Shown here piece after piece: positions 33,601-44,514 of a stretch of 64,000 bases of DNA; positions within the stretch are counted from its first letter, which is position 1, and every line of letters begins with the position of its first letter. The notes beneath the pieces were generated by a model. It worked only from the letters and a program-made list of their open reading frames with translations, had not been told where the DNA came from and did no database searches. The position numbers and the translations under genes were made by a program. The DNA is from Drosophila persimilis (lineage: Eukaryota > Arthropoda > Insecta > Diptera > Drosophilidae): positions 62,001 through 126,000 of the forward strand of contig NW_020825380.1 in the NCBI RefSeq assembly GCF_003286085.1, given 5' to 3'.

Positions 33601-35080
33601 CCATTTGTCCATTGTTGCCTTTTATTGTAACAAGAGCAGTAGCTAGTAATACATAAGTGTTTTGACTACTATTTGCTGATGCTGCAGTTTTGGCTTCAGA
33701 CTTGATTTCCAAATGTAGTAGAGTGTTGTGTCCTTTATTGCACTTAACACAATCTCTTCTTTGGCAATTCTTTGCAGTGTGATCGCGTTTGAAACATTTG
33801 ACGCAAAGTTGGTTCCTTTGAACCCAATTTAACCTCTCTGCGACAGTTTTTTTTAAAAACTGCGTGCATTTGTAAATAGCGTGATTTGGCTTTTCACAAA
33901 AATAGCAGACATACTGACTTTCAGTTCCTGCTGAGGCACATGTGATGGGTTTCTTTGTTTTTTCCCATCCAATGGCTTCCAAGGTAAGGAACCTTTGTTC
34001 GAGAACTTTCATTAATTCGCTCAAAGGCTGTAATTTCTTTGTACTTTGTATGGATTGTTTATACAAAGTGTGAGTCTGACGATCTAACTTTTTTGTCAAA
34101 ACACATAGAAGAATCGGATCCCATCCAGCTGTCTCTATATTTATGTTATTGAGTGCTGATAATGTTTCCTTTACATTATCGTGCAAAGCCTTAATGGACT
34201 TTGCATCATTGGAAGTGCTTGGTTGAAGCATGTTCCATGCCGTTGTGTAATTATTTTCTGTTAGCGAAAGATGGCGTATTAAATTTTCCGCTTCTCCCGT
34301 AACATTGGTTTTTAAATACCACATCTTCTGAATGACGGGTACCGATGCTTCATGAATCATTTGCTTAAAAATGTCATGAAATTGTTGCCATTTTAAGTAG
34401 TCACCATCAAATTTAGGGATAGCAACCTTAGGCAGGGGTAATGTATTATGCATATGTGGAGCAGCGATAATTTGTTGAACAGCGTCTGCTTCAGTCATTG
34501 TTTGGACTGTTAATACTGCATCTTCAGCTGCAATGTAATTTTTAATGTTATATCCCATTTTCACAGGATCAATGCATTTTTTATAAATTTGAATATGGAT
34601 CGCTCTAATCTCATCCCAATATTTGATTATTATTGGTTTGAAGTCCTTTCGCGTCTCATTCGTCATTCTGTTCATGATGCGCTCTAGACTTTCAAGCAGC
34701 ACCTTTTGTTCTCGGATCATGGGCTCTATTTCAGGCTCACTCTCCATAGATGTAATGGATCCTGTATCTATATCCATTTCTAGTGCAGCTAACTGCTTTT
34801 TAAATTTATATCTGACGACCAACTCTTTTGTGTGTTTGAAATATTCGTTAGAGAAATAACTGTGCTCAATTTTTGAGTTTTGAGTTATTTTTTTGATATT
34901 ACATTCCTCCATTGAAAATGCGTCCCAGAGCTTTGATATGTTCTCAATGCGGGATTTAAAATATTCTGGTTTCTGCTTCCTTTCAGCAGAATCCTTTTTA
35001 TAATTTCGTACCAGGCTCTGAATCTCTTCGCCTGTGGCAAGCTGCCTGTCTAGCATAACATTAATGCTTGATGATGCCAT
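30671..35080 (-). CDS. gag-pol: BEL gag-pol polyprotein, N-terminal and central part
   Basis: One continuous frame of about 1470 residues from the ATG at 35080. It has a gag N-terminal region and a capsid-like domain (about 210-380, FDGDYLKWQQFHDIF). Three Cys/His clusters follow at about 390-460 (CYFCEKPNHAIYKC, CVKCFKRDHTAKNC, CVKCNKGHNTLLH). The protease has LLDSGSQVNVIS at about 500, with the BEL-type downstream domain ending LGWIVAGK. RT has the BEL signature YVDDCLTGAD at about 905, and RNase H begins FVDASEKAFGAAVYIRA at about 1080 (NNAADVLSRG). The integrase zinc domain (H-C, C-VKC) and the first part of the core (GVDYCGPFLYL) precede the CR1 insertion. No stop or frameshift was noticed. 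Confidence 0.92.
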
Positions 35081-35450
35081 TTTATTTTATTTATTTTAAT
35101 ACTTTGACCCGATGGAGGTAATTTGTTTGTCACTATGACTGGTTGTGCCTCTACTCACAACCACGAAGATGGTCAAAGTATCTCAATAAATATTTATGAC
35201 ACTGGAATTCTTATTTCCAATTCAACCTTAGTCGCCAAGTTGACTGTGATGGTTGAGTTAGATCCAAATAACTCCAATTACGTTTTCCTTCACCGAAGGT
35301 TTTAAATCACAACTGTGAGTGTTGTTGTATGTATGTAAATTGGTCGCCAAGTTGACCAATTATGTAGGATTTTCCAACTAAATCCAAGTTCCAAATCGGG
35401 AACAAAATCCAGATGAACGGTTAAGTGTCCAAAAGTCGGGGGTCACCAAA
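35081..35450 (-). other. BEL leader with primer-binding site
   Basis: A 370-base leader between 5' LTR and gag ATG. The minus-strand TGGTGACCCCCGAC at 35435-35448 begins two bases inside the LTR end and matches the primer site of the second BEL-type element (E). Several copies of a ttggtcgccaagttga-like phrase occur on the plus strand (35222, 35339). Confidence 0.7.
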
Positions 35451-36110
35451 TGAACGAATCGAATGAATCTGTTGATGTAGATTCACTTGATTCTGTGGTG
35501 ATTGTCAATATGACAATCGTATGCTGAAAATGTTATGTATGTATGCTACCGGTTCATGTACCAGTAACAAATGGTCGCCGTAATCGGTACTTGAACAAAT
35601 TGGGCTTCGGAGATGTGAATACGTCAGAGTTTTCTTTCGTACTGATTTTATTTGGTAAAATGCAAGGTTTATATACAATTTCTATGAGTATGATTGTTTA
35701 CTTAGGATCTTAGGTATGTTTAATGAGCTCTGAGTATCATATTGCTAGGGAAATGTGTTATCTCTATTTAGGACTAATCAATTACTACAAATCCAACAGT
35801 GTAATATTCCAAGGGTCATATTTATGACGGTCACAATGGTTATCATGCAGATGGTGTGAGATTTGACCACATGCAGGTCATCCAGAATGTGTTTTATGAT
35901 AGTGCCGTAAATATCTTAACAGTGTATGTACACAAATGCATGCAGCTGTCCGTTGTATATTTATTTAGGTCAGTAGTGCATGTCACATATTTATATTTAG
36001 AGCATATTATCGTTTATTTCTTTAGGTGGCTGGGAAATCTTAACCTATTTATGGTTAGTTATTTGTCTAGGTCTAATCGTACGATTTTGTACTTTAGTTG
36101 AAATCGTACA
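35451..36110 (-). repeat. BEL element, 5' LTR
   Basis: 660 bases, TG...CA, flanked on the right by the target duplication CATGG (36111-36115). It should contain the promoter; AT-rich segments are near 35960-36010. Confidence 0.92.
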
Positions 36111-37283
36111 CATGGAAAACAAATTACTGCAAGATATGATGTTAGCGATTTGTATACTAATGGAACCCTTGACTTAGGTCAGTTTTTCCAAAGGCTTGAA
36201 ACGCAAGCCGGTAAACAAAAAATCAGCCAACTCAAAGTGGCACCGTGGAAAAATATCTTTGAATACATTTCAATAGATAATTTTAAAAATATGGGCAATA
36301 AAATATTACGAACAATAAGAGTAGCGCTACTCAACCCGGTGACCCTAATTAAAAATGAAAAAGAAAAAGAAGCAATACTGTCTACATTACATGATGATCC
36401 CATACAAGGAGGACATACAGGCATAACAAAAACCTTGGCCAAGGTCAAAAGACATTATTTTTGGAAAGGTATGACTAAAGAAATAAACAATTACATACGA
36501 AAATGTCCAAAATGCCAAAAAGCTAAAGTAACCAAGCACACAATAACTCCATTGACTATTACAGAAACACCATACATGGCTTTTGATAGGGTAATAGTGG
36601 ATACGATCGGTCCACTTCCTAAATCAGAACAAGGAAATTAATATGCAGTCACCTTAATATGTGACCTGACAAAATACCTTGTTGCCATACCTATTAGAAA
36701 CAAAAGTGCAAATACAGTAGCTAAAGCTATTTTTGAAAATTTTATTCTAAAGTACGGTCCAATGAAGACGTTCATTACGGACATGGGAACAGAATATAAA
36801 AATTCAATAATTGAAGACTTATGTAAAAATCTAAACATCAAAAACATAACTTCTACTGCACATCACCACCAGACTGTAGGAACCGTGGAGCGAAGCCACA
36901 GAACATTTAACGAGTTCATACGCTCATACATCTCAGCTGACAAATCAGATTGGGATGTATGGCTGCAATACTTCGTATATTGTTTTAATACAACCCCCTC
37001 TATGGCACATGATTATTGTCCATATGAGCTAGTTTTCGGTAAGACTTCAAACTTACCAGTTCAATTTAATACTATAGATAGAATAGCACCTCTATATAAC
37101 ATAGATGATTACTCTAAAGAGAGTAAATATAGATTAGAAATAGCATATAAACGAGCAAGGATTATGCTCGAGGAGCATAAAATTAAAAATAAAATCGGAG
37201 AAAGAGATAACGTCATAATCTCCGATAATAAAAACAAAACTCAGACAGTCCATAAGGATAGGTTAAAGATTTGCAATTATTAA
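36111..37283 (+). pseudogene. pol: mdg1-like pol, C-terminal part (integrase) with one stop
   Basis: Resumes the mdg1-like pol frame after the BEL element. The zinc-binding domain is visible (H-x-G-H at GGHTGITKTL, C-P-K-C at about 36510). The core has Asp in VDTIGPLP, Asp in ITDMGTEYKN and Glu in GTVERSHRTFNEF. A single TAA at 36639-36641, in the middle of the core, interrupts an otherwise open frame. The frame ends at 37281-37283 with a basic tail. One substitution separates it from an intact frame, so decay here is slight compared with gag. Confidence 0.88.
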
Positions 37284-37530
37284 TCATTTTTAGTATGGCC
37301 ATACATAAATATAAACCATAAAAATATACTATTCTGCATTTATATTCAAATAACTTTTAAATTTTATCAATATTAATTAAAGTTCAATATTCTAATAATT
37401 GACTAAAAAGAAAAAAAAATATATATATATAAATTGTCTTTTTAAGAATACATAACTCGTATACATATATAGTAAAAGCTAAAAACAAAATAACTTCATT
37501 AGATTACGTTATTTTTCAAAAGGAGGGAGA
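37284..37530 (+). other. mdg1-like 3' untranslated region and polypurine tract
   Basis: An A/T-rich spacer without an ORF, ending in the purine run aaaaggagggaga (37518-37530) directly before the 3' LTR, the plus-strand primer of reverse transcription. Confidence 0.8.
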
Positions 37531-38015
37531 TGTAGTATGCTCATATTAAAGTAAAGTAAAGTATTCATTATTTCGAATACCCACTGTACCGACGGTACTT
37601 AAAGAATACACACTGTAACACTTTGTTTCAGTGTTTACGTAACAATAAAGTCCCAGACATTCTGGGTGATCGTATTACGATTCACTCAAGAATGCCTCGA
37701 GCGACCCAAGTGCAGCGTCAGCATGTTCCCATGACTTGACGGCACTAATATACATGCATACACACATATATCTTCCCTCGCGCTCTCGCTGCCAACAGCG
37801 CTGAGCATATTCACACATATACATACTAACATATAAGAGATAAGAACACATAGTTCTGCCGCTCCGCTGCCGGCGTCACTGGCATCGCAGCTCCGCGGCT
37901 TTGGGCTTACAAAAGCCCAAAACACAATTGTAAAATTCAGAACATAAAACACAATAAAACAGATCGGAGGGTTGAGCCCCAACGATCCAACAAAAGGATT
38001 GAACATCGTTTAACA
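37531..38015 (+). repeat. mdg1-like element, 3' LTR
   Basis: 485 bases. Compared with the 5' LTR it lacks tgta near 37750, has 3 extra bases near 37866, and has a few substitutions. It is followed by GCAC, the right target duplication. Confidence 0.9.
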
Positions 38016-38646
38016 GCACATTGATTAGTTATTTCCCCGACGATGACTGATGTCCGGTGTCTTGAATGGAATTAACTTTTGTTGAATTCTCCGACGGTGT
38101 CGCGAATGACGTTTGTCTTGAACAGAACTGATTTGCCTTCCCAAATGTAGACTATTTATATCATGATGCTCGGCTTGGGATTCGGATTTGGATTCGGAGG
38201 CGTTGGCTTCGACTTCGGCTTCGGAGATGGAGTACGTGACTCGATCGATATGTGGGAAAGGCGGCTTTTGATGAAAGACTTCCGCTGCGTATGATCGGTG
38301 TTGCATTACTTGGGGGTGGCTGAGAATAGGGCCTCTGATTGGTCAGCTACGATGGCGTGGTTCTTGAGAATCGATTAGTAATTGATCTCTGAAGAGTGGC
38401 GTGATTCTAGTGCGGCTGGATTTTAGTGCGGCTGGATTCTAATGCGGCATCTATTGTTTTATGTTCCACTTCTAGCTTAGGGTGTTTGTTTACATTGCCT
38501 GCAATCGGTTACGCGTGGTCCATTTCGAGAGTGAGATTGTTTATGGGGTTTCGGAGCTGAGAGTGTCGGATTGTTTTTAGTATTGTGGGTGCAGGGTAAT
38601 AGACATAGACAAGGGTATGCGGAGCATGGACTATAGATATGTCACT
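38016..38646 (-). repeat. errantivirus copy 1 5' LTR, right piece
   Basis: The remainder of the LTR begun at 11106-11175, ending (start of the LTR on the minus strand) AGTGACATATC at 38646. The outer flank is (AT)n, consistent with the ATAT target preference of this group. It is about 97-99 percent like the copy 2 LTR by eye. Confidence 0.9.
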
Positions 38647-39332
38647 ATATATATATATATATATATATATTTAGCCAACGAACAGTTCTGGCATCTACGC
38701 CATACCTCTCGAGTTGAGTTTCAATTAAGACCGAGAATCAGGAGATTTACCCAGGAAAGCAGTGTAAAGAAAAACCTAGCTGGTATGTCCGTGATTAGTT
38801 TGGAAAGTGTTCGTGGTAATATATATATATAAGAATTTGTGTTATAGGACGGCGGCCCGTAGCCACGGTACTGCTCGTGCGACCGTCAGTTACATAGGAG
38901 TGCATATACGGTGTGGTCTACGAGAGTTGTGGGGCGGATCGAAAAGACAAGTAGTGAACCCGCGGGAAAACACCGAACAGCGAGACCTGCAGCTTGGCGT
39001 TGTCTGTCGAAATCCTCAACAACCGTGTGGATGCACGGCGAAAACCAAGAGGCGCCTCCGGAACTTTATTTTTGGCGTCATTGATGTCACCCATTATCGA
39101 GCCTCCAATGAAAGTGTAGTCCGTAGACCGACGTCGAATCGGATCGGCAACCTGAAGTCAAGCTAAGGAGCTAATGTACCCCATCGTCAACTGATTTAGC
39201 TGCGCCAGCGACACCCAATAATGAACTCGAATTGATTGCATTATTGTTGGATTCTTCCGGAGGTGCAGTCCTACTCAGCCTGGCTGACATGTCTCTCGAC
39301 CACGTCAATAGAGGATCGTAGTTACTCGTTGA
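38647..39332. other. Unassigned flank with AT microsatellites
   Basis: Begins with an (AT)12-like run (38647-38671), has a second shorter one at 38819-38831, then about 500 bases of balanced composition. Open frames here (for example 38807-39166) show no recognisable motif. It may be flank of element D's 5' LTR or part of a longer LTR. I see no gene that I can support. Confidence 0.35.
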
Positions 39333-40456
39333 TGTAACACACGCCCCTTTTTCCTCTAGATTTCATGTGCCAGGCTAAAACCCATTCTCTTTCGTCACAC
39401 GATGTATACAGTTTTATAGTTAGTTATGTAACCCAGCCAACATAATGGTTTTTGGAATCTAATGGGTATGAGAGCAACATTAATTTTTCTTGAGATTACA
39501 AAGCAGTACACTCTAGTACGCTCACGTGCATATACACTCGTATTAAATATATTTTCTTTTCCTTAGAAGTATACACCAACGTCATCATTGAGCTCAACGA
39601 TCACGGATGGAATAAACGGTGCTAGCCTACCAAAAGCGCTGTGAGTTTGTAAATAAGAACAAGTACATATATGCACTGAGCTGGGAAGTAACCTGCGTGT
39701 TACATATATTTTTCTATTGATATCACCTTTATATATCCGTAACCATAATGTATTGGTACCTCTCACCCCTTTAGAATCTGTTACCCATATATGATGGTCA
39801 TTTTTAAATCTTTATTTTTCCTAATATTTCTTCTCAATTCTTTACACATATATTAAGCTGTCGAGACACAGCAAAAAAATGAATTTAATTATAAGTTAAG
39901 AAAACCCCCTCCAAGAATTTAATTAGATGATTAGGGATTTAATGAAATATATATATATAATGATATTGATTTTGAAGTACAGCCATAATATGTTCTAAAT
40001 TCAGGAGTCCGTACTCAGAAAGGCATGATCGAAGTGGTGGGATGATAACTGTTTTACGTTATTAAAGGGTCTGTACGGTCAGGTTACCTGTATAGCATAG
40101 GTTGGGAGGGTAGAGAAGATAGAGATTCTCACTAACACCGGAGTTTCTCATCATTTGAGTAGAGTAATTGATAAGTATGTCCACACTTTCCACAACCAAC
40201 TTGTTAGTTCCATAACCAATTCCTTGCTCCGGTTAAACCTGGATTCTTTTGTTAGTTTTATGTTTGGTTCTTCTTATTTTTAATTTTTAAATGTGCACCT
40301 AAAACATTATGCGAGTGTGTGTCAGTATATGATACGAGAGAGTAGAACGAACCCCGACAATCCGGCGAGCTTAGTCAGAGCATAGCTAGAGGTGCACACG
40401 AAATCTCTTCATACTAGTATGGGTAAACGACAGCTATCCCACACCTGGACGCTACA
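39333..40456 (+). repeat. Probable 5' LTR of element D
   Basis: The right end is defined by CTACA at 40452-40456, four bases before the primer site. The left end is proposed at TGTAACACACGCCCC because it gives TG...CA termini and a length near 1.1 kb, but no second LTR is present to confirm it. The last 160 bases recur in the fragment at 20911-21778. AT-rich promoter-like segments are at 39535-39560 and 39945-39965. There are no convincing ORFs. Confidence 0.45.
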
Positions 40457-40460
40457 TAAT

Positions 40461-40478
40461 TGGCGCCCAACGTGGGGC
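40461..40478 (+). promoter_or_regulatory. Element D primer-binding site (tRNA-Lys-like)
   Basis: TGGCGCCCAACGTGGGGC, the complement of a lysine-type tRNA 3' end as used by several retroelements. A second copy is at 21596-21613 on the minus strand in the transduced fragment. The leader to 41163 shows no long ORF. Confidence 0.7.
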
Positions 40479-41163
40479 CCGAAGGGACATGATCTCTCGT
40501 AAAGTTGGTACTTAACTTTAGTACCAGAGGAATGTCATTCGGGGGCTAGGCTCCACCATAGCTCTATATTCCATCCAAAACAATAATTCTCTGGTAATGC
40601 CATACTGATAGATCTCTCCGGGTGGGAGTACGACAGCTGTTGCCTACGGAATCTACGACTAATTTTCATGGTTGGAAAAGTCGACCTATGTATAATCTGT
40701 TGTCTCGTACGCCGGATGGACTAGCTTATATAGGTAGTTACAATATGCTAATATCACGATATAGGACTCCACCAACGAGATAACTAACTATTCAAAAGAC
40801 GGATACCCCGACTCAAAGTTATATTCATTAAATTATCTCGAGCTTGGCTGTAGAGATTCCCTTATCAAATTCTAGTTTGTGTTAGGAAAAAGTCACAGAG
40901 TTTAGGAATCACGATCGTCTATTTATGATAAGTAGAGACTGTCCATTATCCGGACTTATACCTTCGAAACTGGTAATAGAACTGGCCAACATAACCAACT
41001 TAATTACTCAACTATTCAAATGGAAACGTACAGTTAGTAGTAGACCACCTAGATCATGCCTGGAGAGGGCGAACATATTAATTATTTACCGACGGAAATA
41101 AGAAAAATTTCATATTCGTTAACTCATATTTGCATATTAGTTTCATAATTTTATTTTCATTAT

Positions 41164-41804
41164 TATACCCGATACTCAAAATGAGTATTGGGGTATATTA
41201 GATTTGTGGTGAAAGTGGATGTGTGTAACGTCCAGAAGGAATCGTTTCCGACCCCATAAAGTATATATATTCTTGATGAGCATCAATAGCCGAGTCGTTT
41301 GAGCTATGTCTGTCTGTCCGTCTGTACGTCCGTCCGTCTGTCCGTCTGTCCGTCCCCTTCAGCGCCTAATGCTCAAAGACTATAAGAGCTAGAGCAACGA
41401 TGTTTTGGATCCAGACTTCTGTGATATGTCACTGCTCCAAAAATATTTCAAAACTTTGCCCCGCCCACTTCCGCCCCCACAAAGGGCGAAAATCTGTGGC
41501 ATCCACAATTTCGACGATACGAGAAAACTAAAAACGCAGAATCATAGATAATGACCATATCTATCAGATTGCTGAATCTGGATCAGATCAGATAATTTTT
41601 ATAGCCAAAAGGAACAAATCAATTTGCAGTGGCTACGCAGCGCCCGACGTCACGCTCAGACTGATTTTCTGTCTCTCTCGCACGCACTCTTTGTCGTGTC
41701 GTTAAATATTAGCGGCGTCTGCCAGAGGAGAGCCATACTGACTTAGTATCGGGTATAACCGTAGAGTTGCGGTGTCCGCAGCAAATCACAACGTTCCCCC
41801 TCGT
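41164..41804 (+). mobile_element. DINE-1 element with module-to-module deletion
   Basis: Intact termini but only about 640 bases. The first module joins the last one at the 23-base motif that ends both (begins at 41521). It is inserted in the element D leader between two T residues. Its 5' variant (gtgaaagtgg) links it to DINE 'b' at 20910. Confidence 0.88.
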
Positions 41805-41826
41805 TTTCATTATAATTATTATTTTT

Positions 41827-42942
41827 TATACCCGATACTCAAAATGAGTATTGTTATACCCGATACTCAAAATGAGTATTGGGGTATATTAGATTTGTGG
41901 TAAAAGTGGATGTGTGTAACGTCCAGAAGGAATCGTTTCCGACCCCATAAAGTATATATATTCTTGATCAGCATCAATAGCCGAGACGATTGAGCCATGT
42001 CTGTCTGTCCGTCTGTCCGTCCCCTTCAGCGCCTAGTGCTCAAAGACTATAAGAGCTAGAGCAACGATGTTTTGGATCCAGACTTCTGTGATATGTCACT
42101 GCTACAAAAATATTTCAAAACTTTGCCCCGCCCATTTCCGCCCCCACAAAGGGCGAAAATCTGTGGCATCCACAATTTTAAAGATACGAGAAAACTAAAA
42201 ACGCAGAATCGTAGAGAATGACCATATCTTTTAGACTGCAGAATCTGAATTGGATCGTATTATTATAGCCAGCATCAAGAAAACAATTTCATTTTTTCTC
42301 GCCCTGTCTCTCTCTAACACACACGTAGCATAGGCGGCTTTGCTTAGAGTAAAACATTAGCGCCTAGATCTCAGAGACTATAAAAGCTAGAGCAACCAAA
42401 TTTGGTATCCACACTCCTAATATATCAGACCGAGACGAGTTTGTTTCAAAATTTCGACACACCCCCTTCCGCCCCCGCAAAGGATGCAAATCTGGGGATA
42501 TTCACAAATCTCAGAGAGTATTAAGGCTAGAGTAACCAAATTTAGTGTCCGTACTCCTGTTAGATCTCACTATAAAACGTATATCTCAAAATTTCGCCCC
42601 ACCCCCTTCCGCCCACACAAAGGACGAAAATCTGTTGCATCAACAATATTGCAGATTCGGGAAAACTAAAAACGCAGAATCATAGATAATGACCATATCT
42701 ATCAGCTTGCTGAATCTGGATCAGATCGGATAACTTTTGTAACCAAAAGCAAGAAATCAATTTGCAGTGGCTACGCAGCGCCCGACGTCACGCTCAGACT
42801 GATTTTCTGTCTCCCTCGCACGCACTCTTTGTGGTGTCGCTTAATATTAGCGGCGTCTGCCGGAGAAGAGCCATACTGACTTAGTATCGGGTATAACTGT
42901 AGAGTTGCGGTGTCCGCAGCAACTCACAACGTTCCCCCTCGT
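41827..42942 (+). mobile_element. DINE-1/Helentron element preceded by an extra 5' terminus
   Basis: A full DINE starts at 41855. Directly before it, 41827-41853 repeats the first 27 bases of the family, so two 5' ends lie in tandem. Only 22 bases separate it from the previous DINE. The 3' hairpin end is at 42942. It is inserted just upstream of the element D gag. Confidence 0.87.
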
Positions 42943-42976
42943 TTTATTTATTATTATTAAGAAATTCATACAAATC

Positions 42977-43337
42977 ATGGCGGTCCACCGTAGTAATGAA
43001 AATTTAGCTTCGGCATTGATCAACCAAGACTCGTTTTGACCAGTTGATAGCTACCACGCCTAGTCACCACCGATTTCATAATACTTGCGTATGCGAACAT
43101 TTGAAAAGCGAAAAGTCTTGTCCAGTGTGCAAGGCGGAATGCGAACCTGGTAGGCTGCGTTACGAAAATAATACTCTAGCAGCAGAATTACACCTAAGTT
43201 CAGGCTCCATACCACCTAATGTTCAGGGAAACGAAGCCAATGGGACGGTACAACTAGATCCAACCTTATTACGTAAAAAAGGGAGGACAAACAGCAGAGG
43301 TCGAGGCCGAGGAGCAACCCCTAAAAGAGGAATGTAA
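42977..43337 (+). pseudogene. Element D gag N-terminal segment with RING-H2-like motif
   Basis: A possible start ATG at 42977 (MAVHRSNENLASALINQDSF) hits a stop after 20 codons. The next frame, open to the TAA at 43335, contains HHRFHNTC, a 13-residue spacer and CPVC, which is the C-terminal half of a RING-H2 zinc finger (H-x-F-H-x2-C ... C-P-x-C). A Gly/Arg-rich basic tail follows (RTNSRGRGRGATPKRG). The first Cys pair of a RING is not seen, so the domain is incomplete or mutated. The frame is the same as the gag frame at 43461, so the two were probably one protein. RING proteins usually act as ubiquitin ligases; any such role here is inference. Confidence 0.55.
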
Positions 43338-44514
43338 ACAAGGTATCAAGCTAGTTTAGATCAATATTTATCCGAGAGTCGACAGTCGGTTAGTAGCAAC
43401 GGAAATAGGTCACCTAGTAACGCTCAACCTGAAAACCTTACGAATTACATCCATTCGGTCATGCAAAACCAGGAGAAATCTATGATGGAAAACCTTAGTT
43501 CGTTCATAAAAGCTTCCATCGAACAAACTATACAGGCCCAATTTTCCAATATGAATTTAGCCACAGCCGCTACTACGGGTAACGGAGGTCCCTCAGTGTC
43601 ACACAGTAATGTTAGACGAGAGGTAGACAGTGATAGTTACATGGTTAGAGGCGATTCCCAAGGAAGAACTCCTAGGAGTAGTCAAACAGCCGGAAATGTA
43701 GCACCGGCAAAGGCGGCAAATATCCTACTAAGCTGGCGTCTTAAATTTGATGGTTCTCGAGACGCAATGCACGTAGAAGAATTTCTATATCGCGTTCGTG
43801 CCCTTACGGGACAGACTCTGGGGAATGACGATCAGTTACTTTGCGACAATCTGCATCTGCTTTTCACAGGCAAGGCCAGCGGTTGGTTCTGGGATTTTCA
43901 TCGAAGAAACCACCAATACTCCTGGTCATCGTTCTGTACAGCATTTAGACAAAGATTCGACGATCAGAAAGATGATTTGGACCTTTGGGAAACGTCAACA
44001 GATGGACAACGAATCCTTCGAAGATTTTCAGTCAGCCATTGAAAAGTTAGTGGCACGACTTTCACATGAGAGAAGCGAACTCAAGCTGATCGATATTCTT
44101 AAGCAGAATGCGAAAAGTGCTCTGCGATTTGAGCTGTTGCATTTAAAAATGCAGAATAGAAGTGAGTTGAGGGAGGAAGTTAAAAAGCATGAACACTTCT
44201 GTAAAGATGCTGGCAACTTTCTACAGAGAAACCGGGTAACTAGACCCCATGTATCAGAAATTCAGAGTGAGGAAGAAGAACTAGAAGAAGAGAGTATCTC
44301 CGAACTACGCCGCAAGCGGTTTGTTTGCTGGAATTGCGACAAAACAGGCCATCGGTTTGAAGATTGCGTAGCAGAACGCCGAATCTTCTGTTATGGCTGC
44401 GGGGCGAAAAATACTTTTAAGCCAAAGGGCGAAAAATGTAACCCATCGGAAAACCGAAAGCGGGATGCGCAAAACAAAACCACACTGGCGCATCCGACAA
44501 TGATGACAGAATGA
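43338..44514 (+). pseudogene. gag: Element D gag (capsid and zinc knuckles), frameshifted
   Basis: The first part in frame with the RING segment (43338-44042) has a polar N-terminal region and a capsid domain (LKFDGSRDAMHVEEFLYRVR, LFTGKASGWFW, FCTAFRQRF). One frameshift near 43990 moves the remainder to the frame that ends at 44514. This part has helical capsid sequence (FEDFQSAIEKLVARL), an acidic linker and two Cys clusters (CWNCDKTGHRFEDC, a CCHC zinc knuckle, then CYGCG...C). This is the structural particle protein, with the knuckles binding RNA. The break makes it non-functional. Confidence 0.8.

Larger units (their letters stand above)
24316..36110 (-). mobile_element. BEL/Pao LTR retrotransposon (complete, CR1 inserted)
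   Basis: 660-base LTRs at 24316-24975 and 35451-36110, beginning TG and ending CA, and a CATGG duplication on both sides (24311-24315, 36111-36115). About 7.1 kb without the CR1 insertion. The primer site (TGGTGACCCCCGAC on the minus strand) lies at 35435-35448 and the polypurine tract (ggccgggagga on the minus strand) at 24976-24986. One long gag-pol frame runs on the minus strand. The LTRs differ at only three positions that I could find, so insertion was recent. It was later split by CR1 copy B. Confidence 0.93.
11176..38015 (+). mobile_element. mdg1/412-like Ty3/gypsy LTR retrotransposon, heavily interrupted
   Basis: A plus-strand element bounded by LTRs 11176-11661 and 37531-38015 (TGTAG...ACA) with GCAC target duplications at 11172-11175 and 38016-38019. 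The empty site is preserved in the copy 2 LTR at 48256-48259. The arginine-tRNA-type primer site TGGCGACCGTGACAGG follows the 5' LTR, as in mdg1/412/blood. Order inside: leader, small ORF, gag, pol (PR-RT-RH-IN), polypurine tract. There is no env. Six DINE insertions or fragments, a duplicated gag segment, a piece of element D and the BEL element interrupt it. The LTRs differ by a few substitutions plus 4- and 3-base indels, so it is older than the BEL element it contains. Confidence 0.9.
194..38646 (-). mobile_element. Errantivirus (gypsy/17.6-like LTR retroelement) copy 1, fragmented
   Basis: This is an insect endogenous retrovirus-like element on the minus strand, entering from the left edge and ending with its 5' LTR at 38646. 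Its pieces are 194-2591 (env, pol C-terminal part), 7273-8277 (pol N-terminal part), 9391-9824 (gag/protease), 10933-11105 (leader and primer site), and 11106-11175 plus 38016-38646 (5' LTR). It is interrupted by CR1 copy A, three DINEs and the complete mdg1-like element, which sits inside the LTR. The LTR begins AGTGACAT, the primer site is tRNA-Ser-type, and env carries a basic cleavage motif, all typical of the 17.6/297/ZAM group. The 3' LTR lies outside the window. It is dead: it has stops in env, a frameshift and a stop in pol, a deleted RNase H and a gag deletion. Confidence 0.9.

Noticed and set aside
38025..38306. 93-residue ORF in the errantivirus LTR (also 48265-48546)
   Set aside because: Present in both LTR copies because LTRs are similar, but it lies across promoter/R sequence with no domain; one copy is cut by the mdg1-like insertion.
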